A model generated the notes under the pieces. That model worked only from the letters and a program-made list of their open reading frames with translations, was not told the origin of the DNA and did not search any database. The translations under genes were made by a program, and so were the position numbers. Below are positions 1 through 5,297 of a stretch of DNA of 5,390 nucleotides, one piece after another. Origin of the DNA: an uncultured Clostridia bacterium (GTDB taxonomy: Bacteria; Bacillota; Clostridia; TANB77; CAG-508); NCBI GenBank assembly GCA_934167135.1, contig CAKPKI010000108.1, positions 1 through 5,390 on the forward strand, written 5' to 3'. Position 1 is the first letter of the stretch, and every line of letters starts with the position of its first letter.

Positions 1-499
1 CATTTATAGCACATGAAAAGGCAAGTCTTGCAAACATACCAGAGGAATATGTTTTTACTGGTTGATATAAATGTTCTCCTATATCTGCAAAGTCTATTAT
101 CTCTTGTTTTCTTTCTTCTATTTGTTCATTTGTCAGCCCCATAACCTGTCCATGTTGGTATATATTTTCTATTCCTGTTAATTCCATATTGAAAGCCGTT
201 CCTAACTCCAATAATGAACTTATTTTTCCTTTTGTTATAATCTCTCCACTTGTTGGTGTTACAACTCCTGTTACCATCTTTAATAATGTTGATTTTCCTG
301 CACCGTTTTTTCCTAATATTCCTAGAATCTCTCCTTTTTTTACTTCAAGGTTTAAATTGTCCATCGCTCTAAATGTTCCATGCCTTTGTGCTCCTGGGAA
401 AACTGCTTCTATTAATCTATCTTTTTTTGTAGGATACATTTTATATTCTTTTGTTAAATTTTTTATTTCAATTGCAATTTCTTTTTCTTTATTTTCCAA
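1..499 (-). CDS. Polysaccharide/teichoic-acid ABC export ATPase (TagH/Wzt/RgpD family), N-terminal 166 codons, runs off left edge
   Basis: This is the cytoplasmic nucleotide-binding subunit of an ABC exporter, which hydrolyses ATP to drive export of a lipid-linked surface glycan through the permease encoded at 2461-3252. Seen in the sequence: an N-terminal beta strand (EIAIEIKNLTKEY, residues 7-19), the insertion of about 25 residues before the core strand that is typical of TagH/Wzt ATPases, Walker A GKNGAGKST at 63-71, the family-typical stretch SSLLELGTAFNMELTG at 94-109, and the ABC signature YSSGM at 151-155 followed by FARLAFS. The window ends before Walker B, so the C-terminus and any Wzt-type glycan-binding domain are unseen. 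The start is inferred as TTG at 499-497: an in-frame TGA lies just upstream, there is no ATG before the first strand, and AAGGATGA sits a few bases upstream. The gene follows the metallo-hydrolase by 29 bases in the same operon. Family assignment is firm; the exported polymer is not known. Confidence 0.93.
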   Translation of the reverse strand, partial: MENKEKEIAIEIKNLTKEYKMYPTKKDRLIEAVFPGAQRHGTFRAMDNLNLEVKKGEILGILGKNGAGKSTLLKMVTGVVTPTSGEIITKGKISSLLELGTAFNMELTGIENIYQHGQVMGLTNEQIEERKQEIIDFADIGEHLYQPVKTYSSGMFARLAFSCAIN

Positions 500-506
500 T
501 ATTTTT

Positions 507-515
507 TCATCCTTT
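507..515 (-). promoter_or_regulatory. Ribosome binding site deciding the TTG start of the ABC ATPase
   Basis: The minus strand reads AAAGGATGA here, 7 bases before TTG at 499-497 if GGATGA is the pairing core. The ATG embedded in it (510-508) opens only a 15-codon frame unrelated to the ATPase, so TTG is the only sensible initiator in the correct frame. Confidence 0.6.
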
Positions 516-528
516 CTTCAATTAAACC

Positions 529-1443
529 TTATTTTATCGTTATTGTAATATCTCCATCTTTTTCAATAATATTTTGTGTTACTCCTAAGTCTTCTATCCA
601 TTTTCTTGTTTCAAATGTTTTCCAAGGTCCAGTATTTTCTCCTTCTCCATTGTCATTATTCCAAATCCATTCTGGAGTAGGCCATAAACATATTTTGGGT
701 TGAATTTCTTTGTATAAATCTTCATTAGCTCCATTTTGTCCATGATGAGCAACTTGTACTATATCTGATTTTAGTTTTTCCTTCTGTGTACTAATTAGCT
801 TCTCCCCACTTTCGACTCCTGTATCTCCTAAAAATAATATTGATGTTTTTGGAAGTAACATTTTTATTACCATACTAGAATTATTAAATGCATCATTTGT
901 TATCTCAGGATTTTTTACACCTAGTATTTCACATTTAATAAAATCTATATTAATAATTTCATTTATTGACACTTCTTCTATTTTATCTTTTATTCTTTCA
1001 TTTTGAAGTGCATTTTCAAATTCCTCAGCTTCATTTGCTCTTTCAACTGCATATTGTTTGTACCATTCTAAATCATTCATGGTATAATAAACTTTTTCAA
1101 TTGAAATGTCTGTATTTTCAACAATTTTTATAAATGCTCCTGCATGGTCACTATGAGGATGAGTAATAAACCAAACATCTACCTTATTTCCTAACTCATT
1201 AATGTGTTTTTCTAAATTTGGCTCATCTTCACTTGTTCCTCCGTCTATCACAATTACCTTTCCATTTGAATCTTTTATAATATATCCCATCATTTGTCTA
1301 TGACTATTAGCTTGTAACTGTGTCAGCTGAATTTCTTTGTTTGAATTAACTACTACAGTTATTATAACTAGCATAATTGCAATAATAACAAGTACTGTAT
1401 ATACTGCTCTTTTATAAAAACTATTTTTTTGTATTTTCTTCAT
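529..1443 (-). CDS. Membrane-anchored metallo-beta-lactamase-fold hydrolase (ComEC-type MBL domain)
   Basis: This is a predicted metal-dependent hydrolase of the metallo-beta-lactamase superfamily, 304 residues. A basic N-terminus (KKIQK...KR) is followed by one hydrophobic segment at about 13-32 and no obvious cleavage site, so it should be a signal-anchored protein with its catalytic domain outside the membrane. Metal-site motifs visible: IDGG at 66-69, THPHSDH (the HxHxDH motif, H95/H97/D99/H100), LGDTG with D207, and AHHG with H233-H234. The AHHG form resembles the ComEC C-terminal domain and related hydrolases rather than true beta-lactamases. A tryptophan-rich WPTPEWIWNN stretch (254-263) follows. 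The start is supported by AAGGA 10 bases upstream, which overlaps the stop codon of the preceding glycosyltransferase. It sits between GT-B and the ABC ATPase (13- and 29-base gaps), so a role in processing the exported glycan, for example on phosphodiester linkages, is a reasonable inference but unproven. No ComEC membrane channel is present. Confidence 0.85.
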   Translation of the reverse strand: MKKIQKNSFYKRAVYTVLVIIAIMLVIITVVVNSNKEIQLTQLQANSHRQMMGYIIKDSNGKVIVIDGGTSEDEPNLEKHINELGNKVDVWFITHPHSDHAGAFIKIVENTDISIEKVYYTMNDLEWYKQYAVERANEAEEFENALQNERIKDKIEEVSINEIINIDFIKCEILGVKNPEITNDAFNNSSMVIKMLLPKTSILFLGDTGVESGEKLISTQKEKLKSDIVQVAHHGQNGANEDLYKEIQPKICLWPTPEWIWNNDNGEGENTGPWKTFETRKWIEDLGVTQNIIEKDGDITITIK

Positions 1444-1456
1444 TTTTATTTATTCC

Positions 1457-2449
1457 TTATCTTTTTTTCAATAATTTTAAGATTGCATATCTTATATTAA
1501 AAAGTCCTCTTCCTATAAATGGTAAATTCATTATAATAAAATTTAATATGTAATAATTAAATGTTTCATTCTTATATAGCTCATGGAATATATGCCAATT
1601 TCTAAAATTAAAATTCTTCTTTTTTGGTAACATCTTAAAATATTCTAATGCTTTTAAATTTAAATCTTGCAATTCTTTCGGAAATTTTTCATTATTAGCT
1701 ACATATGTTCCAAATACTCCTAATTTCACATTAATAAATAATTCTCTTACCTGATCCAACTTTTTAAATTTATGTGATATCTTATCTGTTCCAATTTGGT
1801 TATTTCCATGTTGCCTATATTTTATATATTTTTCTGGCATATAAGCCAGTTTTCCTTTTAGTGCAATCATTAATGCCATCCAATAATCATGTGGTACATA
1901 TTTTGAATCATTAGGTATTGGCAATATATCTTTTATAAAATCTTTTTTAGAAAGTATTGTACATCCTGTAACACAATTATAAAGATAATTTACTTTATAA
2001 CTATCAATATATTTATTTATTTTTCTATTTAATAGCATAAAGTCATCAAACGATGGATATATTGTATTCATTTTTTCATCTACAACTTCTAAATCTCCAA
2101 AAACCAAGTCCACATTTTTTTCTTTAAGTGTTTTCATTGATTTCTCTATTTTTTCTGGTAACCATACATCATCTTGATCAGATAACATATAATAATTACT
2201 TTCTACATTTCTTAATAAAAATTCAAAATTTTTTATATATCCTAAGTTTTTATCTTGCAAATATACCTTTATTCTATTGTCTTTGCTCTTATATTCTTCT
2301 AGTATTTTTATTGTACTATCCTTAGAATTATCGTCTGATATTATTAAATTTATATTCTGGTATGTTTGATTTAGTATACTGTCTATTTGTTCTTTTAAGT
2401 ACTTTTCTCCATTATATGTTGCTAAAAGAACATCTACTTTTTCTTCCAT
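1457..2449 (-). CDS. Family 2 glycosyltransferase (GT-B in this annotation), rhamnosyltransferase-like
   Basis: This is an inverting GT-A-fold transferase, 330 residues, that moves a sugar from a nucleotide-sugar donor to a growing surface glycan at the cytoplasmic face of the membrane. Visible motifs: VLLATYNG at 7-14, SDDNS at 38-42, the DXD-containing metal/nucleotide motif SDQDDVW at 90-96, HDYW at 187-190 (likely catalytic/acceptor region), and YRQHGNN at 211-217. The SDQDDVW...YRxHxxN pattern is common in transferases of rhamnan and O-antigen clusters such as RgpB-like proteins, but donor sugar cannot be deduced. The C-terminus (about 299-330) is hydrophobic and ends in KLLKKR, suggesting peripheral membrane association. 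The start at 2449 is fixed by GGAGG with a 5-base spacer. The gene lies 11 bases after the permease and 13 before the metallo-hydrolase. Its first about 118 residues are roughly 60% identical by eye to GT-A at 3370-4347; the rest is much less similar. Confidence 0.93.
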   Translation of the reverse strand: MEEKVDVLLATYNGEKYLKEQIDSILNQTYQNINLIISDDNSKDSTIKILEEYKSKDNRIKVYLQDKNLGYIKNFEFLLRNVESNYYMLSDQDDVWLPEKIEKSMKTLKEKNVDLVFGDLEVVDEKMNTIYPSFDDFMLLNRKINKYIDSYKVNYLYNCVTGCTILSKKDFIKDILPIPNDSKYVPHDYWMALMIALKGKLAYMPEKYIKYRQHGNNQIGTDKISHKFKKLDQVRELFINVKLGVFGTYVANNEKFPKELQDLNLKALEYFKMLPKKKNFNFRNWHIFHELYKNETFNYYILNFIIMNLPFIGRGLFNIRYAILKLLKKR

Positions 2450-2460
2450 TTATTCCTCCA

Positions 2461-3252
2461 TTATAATACATCTGCAAAATCTTTTTTATTCTTATTAAAT
2501 ACATGATTTCCCCATAAGAACATTAGGATTGTAATACTCCAAAATATTATTGTATATATCCAATGTCCATCACTAATAATAGTTCCTCCCATAAATACTT
2601 CTCTTATTGCTGTAACTAAATATGTAAACGGTAAACATTTCATAACCATTGATATAGTATGATGTTCTGCAATCATTCCTAATCCCCACACAACAGGTGT
2701 TACCCACATACATATTTGCATCATTATGGATAATAAGTTTGAAAAATCTGGCACCAATGTTGTAACTGCTGATGTAAATCTTGTTAATGCTATTACAAAT
2801 GAATATGCAGCAATTATCACATATATAAGCTCTAATATATTAGGAATGTATCCAAATATTATGCAAACTATAGTTGCTATCAAAAATAAAAATATTGATA
2901 CTACACTATTTCCTACTATTGATATCATTGGTATTACATCTACTGGAAATACTACTTTTTTTACTAAATACGCATATGAACGTATTGCTCCACTCGCTCC
3001 CATTATACCATCATTTAAACACATCCACATTGCCATGCCTGGTAAAAACCATACTACATATGGCGAATTTCCTTCTCCTGATGTTTTAAATATAAATTGA
3101 AATACAACTACATACATCATCATAAATATAAATGGTTGTAAAAATCCCCATAAACTTCCAAGGCTTGTACTTGCAAATCTGTTTTTGAAATCATTTTTTC
3201 CTAATCTTAATATTAATTTTCTATTTTTTATTACTTGTTTTATAAATTCCAT
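2461..3252 (-). CDS. ABC-2 type polysaccharide export permease (TagG/RgpC/Wzm family)
   Basis: This is the integral membrane subunit of the ABC exporter that translocates a lipid-linked glycan (teichoic acid, rhamnan or O-antigen type), working with the ATPase at 1-499. The protein has 263 residues, normal for the family. It shows an amphipathic N-terminal helix with basic residues, the family pattern ASTSLGSLWGFLQPF before the first membrane span, about six hydrophobic segments, VFPVDVIP in a central loop, MWVTPVVW before the fifth span, and the C-terminal FADVL ending common in TagG/Wzm proteins. The reading frame stays open 27 codons further upstream, but the chosen ATG at 3252 has GGAGG directly before it, begins where family similarity begins, and lies downstream of a good promoter; the upstream ATG at 3333 falls inside that promoter. 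It is the first gene of a tight operon with GT-B, the metallo-hydrolase and the ATPase. Family assignment is firm; substrate is unknown. Confidence 0.93.
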   Translation of the reverse strand: MEFIKQVIKNRKLILRLGKNDFKNRFASTSLGSLWGFLQPFIFMMMYVVVFQFIFKTSGEGNSPYVVWFLPGMAMWMCLNDGIMGASGAIRSYAYLVKKVVFPVDVIPMISIVGNSVVSIFLFLIATIVCIIFGYIPNILELIYVIIAAYSFVIALTRFTSAVTTLVPDFSNLLSIMMQICMWVTPVVWGLGMIAEHHTISMVMKCLPFTYLVTAIREVFMGGTIISDGHWIYTIIFWSITILMFLWGNHVFNKNKKDFADVL

Positions 3253-3256
3253 AATT

Positions 3257-3261
3257 CCTCC
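3257..3261 (-). promoter_or_regulatory. Strong ribosome binding site (GGAGG) fixing the permease start
   Basis: The minus strand reads GGAGGAATT and then ATG at 3252. This moves the start 81 bases downstream from the longest open frame and leaves a 117-base non-coding gap after GT-A. Confidence 0.85.
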
Positions 3262-3304
3262 ATTGTTTTTTATATTTCCTCTTTTATCACATTTTCTTTT
3301 GTTT

Positions 3305-3333
3305 ATTCTACTATAAGAGCTATTCAAAGTCAA
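3305..3333 (-). promoter_or_regulatory. Predicted sigma-A-type promoter of the permease - GT-B - hydrolase - ATPase operon
   Basis: The minus strand has TTGACT at 3333-3328 and TAGAAT at 3310-3305, separated by exactly 17 bases; each box matches the consensus at 5 of 6 positions. A transcript would start near 3298 and give a leader of roughly 45 bases before the permease ATG at 3252. The placement in the only sizeable gap of the locus, upstream of a well-formed ribosome binding site, supports it. The -35 box and spacer lie within a 15-bp hairpin (3317-3354), so activity may be controlled by a binding protein, or this DNA may double as the 3' end of the GT-A transcript. Confidence 0.65.
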
Positions 3334-3354
3334 TAATTAGACCTCAAATAGCTC
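3317..3354 (-). promoter_or_regulatory. 15-bp stem-loop overlapping the promoter (possible operator or weak terminator of GT-A)
   Basis: As minus-strand RNA, bases 3354-3340 (GAGCUAUUUGAGGUC) pair along their whole length with 3331-3317 (GACUUUGAAUAGCUC), with 12 Watson-Crick and 3 G-U pairs and an 8-base loop (3339-3332). Read from the plus strand, the three G-U pairs become A-C mismatches, which suggests a structure meant to form in minus-strand RNA. It begins 16 bases after the GT-A stop codon. The 8 outermost pairs (GAGCTATT/AATAGCTC) are a perfect DNA inverted repeat with centres 30 bases apart, so a protein operator is an alternative. No proper U-run follows (UUAUAGU), so a standard intrinsic terminator is not convincing. 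Confidence 0.5.
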
Positions 3355-3369
3355 AAACTTTTGTCAAAA

Positions 3370-4347
3370 TTACAATTTAAATCTCAAAAAACCAACAACT
3401 GGAAAATGAAACAAAACAATTTCCCTAATCATCTTCTTGCCCTGATTTTTTCCAGCCAAAACCCTAAAAAAACCATTCAAATTCCAATTAAGCTTAGAAG
3501 ACTTCAAAACAGATTCATAATACCTCTCTGCTTCCTCTATAAACTCCTCATCTTTCTTTATATGAACATACTCCTTACACATCTCAATTCCACCAAGGTA
3601 TGCTCTATTAATAGCATCTTTTCTATACTCCAGAAAAGACTTATAATCTTTACCATGTTCTTGTTTCCATCTATCCAAATTCTGGTTTAAACTTCTTCCT
3701 CCAAAAACATTAGAACTATGTAATCTATAATCAAAAAGAGGTTCCTCAATATAGCTCATTCCCTTTCCCTCATTTGCAATAAATGCAGAAAGCCAATCAT
3801 GAGCAATAAAATTCTTTTTGAATGGAATCATTTTATCTTTAACTGATTTTGTAATAATTTGTGAACATCCGATTCCAACACATCTCGAAATAGCCAATTT
3901 GCTTTTTCCATTAACTAAAGGCACATTTTTGTATTTAAAATAATCATCATGTAAAACAATTCCTTCTTCATCAACTTGTCTACAGTTGCAGTACACCATG
4001 TCAACATCTTTTTCTTTTAATTTTTCTAAACTTTTTTTAACTTTATCTTTATGCCAAACATCATCATGGTCAGAAAACATTATATAATTTGCTTTTGATT
4101 GTCCTAACAAAAATTCAAAATTTTTATTATATCCTAAATTTTTTGGTTGTATATATAATTCTATTCTTTCATCTTTTTCTTTATATTGTCTCAATATTTT
4201 AGCAACTTCTGTGTTTGGAGAGTTATCATCACTTATATATATTTTTATGTTTTTATATGTTTGTCTTAATATGCTTTCTATTTGCTTTTTTAAATATTTC
4301 TCATTAGTATTATATGTTGTAACTAAAATATCAACTAATTCTTCCAT
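3370..4347 (-). CDS. Family 2 glycosyltransferase (GT-A in this annotation), possible chimeric gene
   Basis: This is a predicted GT-A-fold transferase, 325 residues, adding a sugar to the surface glycan handled by the downstream exporter. Visible motifs: ILVTTYN at 7-13, SDDNS at 39-43, the DXD-type SDHDDVW at 92-98, HDW at 183-185 and YRLHSSN at 207-213; the C-terminus is hydrophobic and ends with basic residues. An ATG seven codons upstream (4368) is rejected: MEELVDILVTTYN aligns from its first residue with MEEKVDVLLATYN of GT-B, and AAGGA lies upstream of 4347 (12-base spacing, slightly long). Codon use changes inside the gene. Through about residue 115, Ile is nearly all ATA and Leu mostly TTA, like the neighbours; afterwards Ile is mostly ATT and Leu mostly TTG or CTT. 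Similarity to GT-B drops at about the same place, suggesting recombination. It starts 54 bases after recO and is separated from the export operon by a 117-base gap. Donor sugar is unknown. Confidence 0.92.
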   Translation of the reverse strand: MEELVDILVTTYNTNEKYLKKQIESILRQTYKNIKIYISDDNSPNTEVAKILRQYKEKDERIELYIQPKNLGYNKNFEFLLGQSKANYIMFSDHDDVWHKDKVKKSLEKLKEKDVDMVYCNCRQVDEEGIVLHDDYFKYKNVPLVNGKSKLAISRCVGIGCSQIITKSVKDKMIPFKKNFIAHDWLSAFIANEGKGMSYIEEPLFDYRLHSSNVFGGRSLNQNLDRWKQEHGKDYKSFLEYRKDAINRAYLGGIEMCKEYVHIKKDEEFIEEAERYYESVLKSSKLNWNLNGFFRVLAGKNQGKKMIREIVLFHFPVVGFLRFKL

Positions 4348-4371
4348 TTTTACTTTTATTCCTTCCATCCA

Positions 4372-4400
4372 ACTAGATTAAAAAAAGAATTATTTTTCAA
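4372..4400 (-). promoter_or_regulatory. Weak candidate promoter for GT-A
   Basis: The minus strand has TTGAAA at 4400-4395 and TCTAGT at 4377-4372 with a 17-base spacer, matching the consensus at 5/6 and 4/6. A start near 4366 would leave a very short leader with the ribosome binding site at its 5' end. In DNA this AT-rich such matches arise by chance, and read-through from recO would also express the gene. Confidence 0.25.
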
Positions 4401-4403
4401 TCT
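4375..4403 (-). other. AT-rich stem-loop at the recO / GT-A junction
   Basis: Minus-strand bases 4403-4393 (AGATTGAAAAA) can pair with 4385-4375 (TTTTTTAATCT) as 11 pairs including one G-U, with a 7-base loop. It begins within the recO stop codon and ends before the GT-A ribosome binding site. No U-run follows the stem and only one pair is G-C, so it is at best a weak terminator or processing element. Confidence 0.3.
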
Positions 4404-5109
4404 ATACCTTTTCTAATTTCTCATTAAAATACAACTTTGTTATTAACTTTAGTTCATTTAGTGATTCATCTTTTAAATTAAATGAATATAACTTTTTAGG
4501 TGGTGCCATAACTATATATTTTATAGCACTAGCCGTACTTTCACTCATATGTAAACAACTTTTATCTTGTTTGCCACATATATCACATTTAAATCCATTA
4601 TCTCTTAGGCTAAAATATATCAAATTGTCTTTCTTATTACAATTTACACATTCTGTTATTCTTGGTGAAAATCCTAAAAGGCACAATAATTTTAGTTTAA
4701 ATATACTAACTACTAGTTCTGGATTTTTGTCTGTTTCTGATATTGTATATAATGTATTTAAAAATAATTGTAATATTTTATAGCAATTTTCATTTTCTTC
4801 TGTTACTTCTCTTATTATTTTAGTAATTTCTACCGCATAATTTAGCTTGTCCAAATCTGTTCTTAATTTGTAAAATACTTCTATTGTTTCACATGAGTTT
4901 ATATTATATGTATTTGCACCTTTATACATCATATATTCTCCAAAGCATAAGAATTGAGTGCCTGCAAGTAAGGTGCTTTTTTGCCTTCTAGCACCTTTTG
5001 CAACACATGATATTTTACCTAGACCTGGTGTTAACATTGTTAGCATTTTGTCATAATCTCCTAAATTATTTTCAGAAATTATTATACCACTCATTTTTAC
5101 TGTTCCCAT
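4402..5109 (-). CDS. recO: DNA repair protein RecO
   Basis: RecO is a RecFOR-pathway mediator that works with RecR to anneal single strands and load RecA onto SSB-coated DNA during gap and break repair. The protein is 235 residues, close to family size. The N-terminal OB-fold (about 1-80) opens with the typical KMSGIIISENNLGDYDKMLTML segment, split here as residues 5-14 and 15-26, and is followed by KGARRQKS (38-45), a conserved basic loop. The C-terminal helical part carries the zinc finger of many Bacillota RecO proteins: C154-x2-C157 and C175-x2-C178. The start at 5109 is set by GGAGG with a 6-base spacer, located inside the upstream yqzL frame. The neighbours era and yqzL give the order usual in Bacillota, which supports the call. 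Downstream the chromosome changes to surface-polysaccharide genes. Confidence 0.95.
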   Translation of the reverse strand: MGTVKMSGIIISENNLGDYDKMLTMLTPGLGKISCVAKGARRQKSTLLAGTQFLCFGEYMMYKGANTYNINSCETIEVFYKLRTDLDKLNYAVEITKIIREVTEENENCYKILQLFLNTLYTISETDKNPELVVSIFKLKLLCLLGFSPRITECVNCNKKDNLIYFSLRDNGFKCDICGKQDKSCLHMSESTASAIKYIVMAPPKKLYSFNLKDESLNELKLITKLYFNEKLEKV

Positions 5110-5239
5110 TTAGTTCCTCCATTGGTTGTTTCAGTTGTTTGTCTATTTGTTCTTCTAGATTTTGTATTTGCTTTAATTCTAAAAATGTATTTACATTACC
5201 TGTATTTTTAAAGGTATTCCATGCAATTTTCTTTATCAT
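5072..5239 (-). CDS. yqzL: YqzL-family small protein
   Basis: This is a 55-codon gene between era and recO. It starts MIKKIAWNTFKNTGNVNTFL and continues into a Glu/Gln/Lys-rich, probably helical segment. The pattern W-x2-F-x2-TG-x3-TFLxLK matches the short YqzL family found at this place in many Bacillota; the family's molecular function is not known to me. AAGGA lies 9 bases before the ATG. The frame runs 38 bases into recO and the recO ribosome binding site and start codon lie inside it, so the last about 12 residues (from about N44) may be a poorly conserved tail. Position and motif together make the call good; with so few residues, similarity alone would be moderate evidence. Confidence 0.8.
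   Translation of the reverse strand: MIKKIAWNTFKNTGNVNTFLELKQIQNLEEQIDKQLKQPMEELNGNSKNEWYNNF
5116..5120 (-). promoter_or_regulatory. recO ribosome binding site embedded in yqzL
   Basis: GGAGG on the minus strand, then six bases and the recO ATG at 5109. It lies within yqzL codons, so ribosomes translating yqzL pass over the recO initiation site, consistent with coupled translation. Confidence 0.8.
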
Positions 5240-5269
5240 AAGCTCACTTCCTTTAATTCTATCTTTCGC

Positions 5270-5285
5270 AATTCGTATACAAATT
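5270..5285. other. Near-palindrome in the era - yqzL gap
   Basis: The 16 bases AATTTGTATACGAATT (minus strand) form a dyad around GTATAC, broken only at one symmetric pair of positions. It lies in the 58-base gap between the era stop and the yqzL start. It could be a small operator or simply chance in AT-rich DNA; no convincing promoter accompanies it. Confidence 0.2.
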
Positions 5286-5297
5286 ATGCATTTGTTT

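Noticed and set aside
189..548. Plus-strand open frame of 119 codons
   Set aside because: It is antisense to the ABC ATPase, whose Walker A and signature motifs are unmistakable on the minus strand; the plus-strand product is low-complexity Phe/Ser/Ile-rich.
529..1443. Annotation of the MBL protein as ComEC or as a beta-lactamase
   Set aside because: There is no competence-type membrane channel, only one anchor helix, and the AHHG-type site and operon context do not fit antibiotic hydrolysis.
2726..3100. Plus-strand open frames of 124 and 71 codons within the permease gene
   Set aside because: They are antisense to a well-supported membrane protein and have no ribosome binding site or recognisable domain.
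3253..3333. 27-codon N-terminal extension of the permease
   Set aside because: The extension is basic and non-conserved in character, begins within the predicted promoter, and the internal ATG at 3252 has GGAGG directly upstream.
3361..3690. Plus-strand open frame of 109 codons
   Set aside because: Antisense to the GT-A C-terminus; it stays open because the minus-strand codon use there is different, and the product resembles no family.
4348..4368. Seven-codon N-terminal extension of GT-A
   Set aside because: No ribosome binding site precedes 4368, and the paralogue GT-B aligns from the internal methionine at 4347.
4375..4403. Intrinsic terminator after recO
   Set aside because: The stem has a single G-C pair and is not followed by a U-run; kept only as a weak hairpin.
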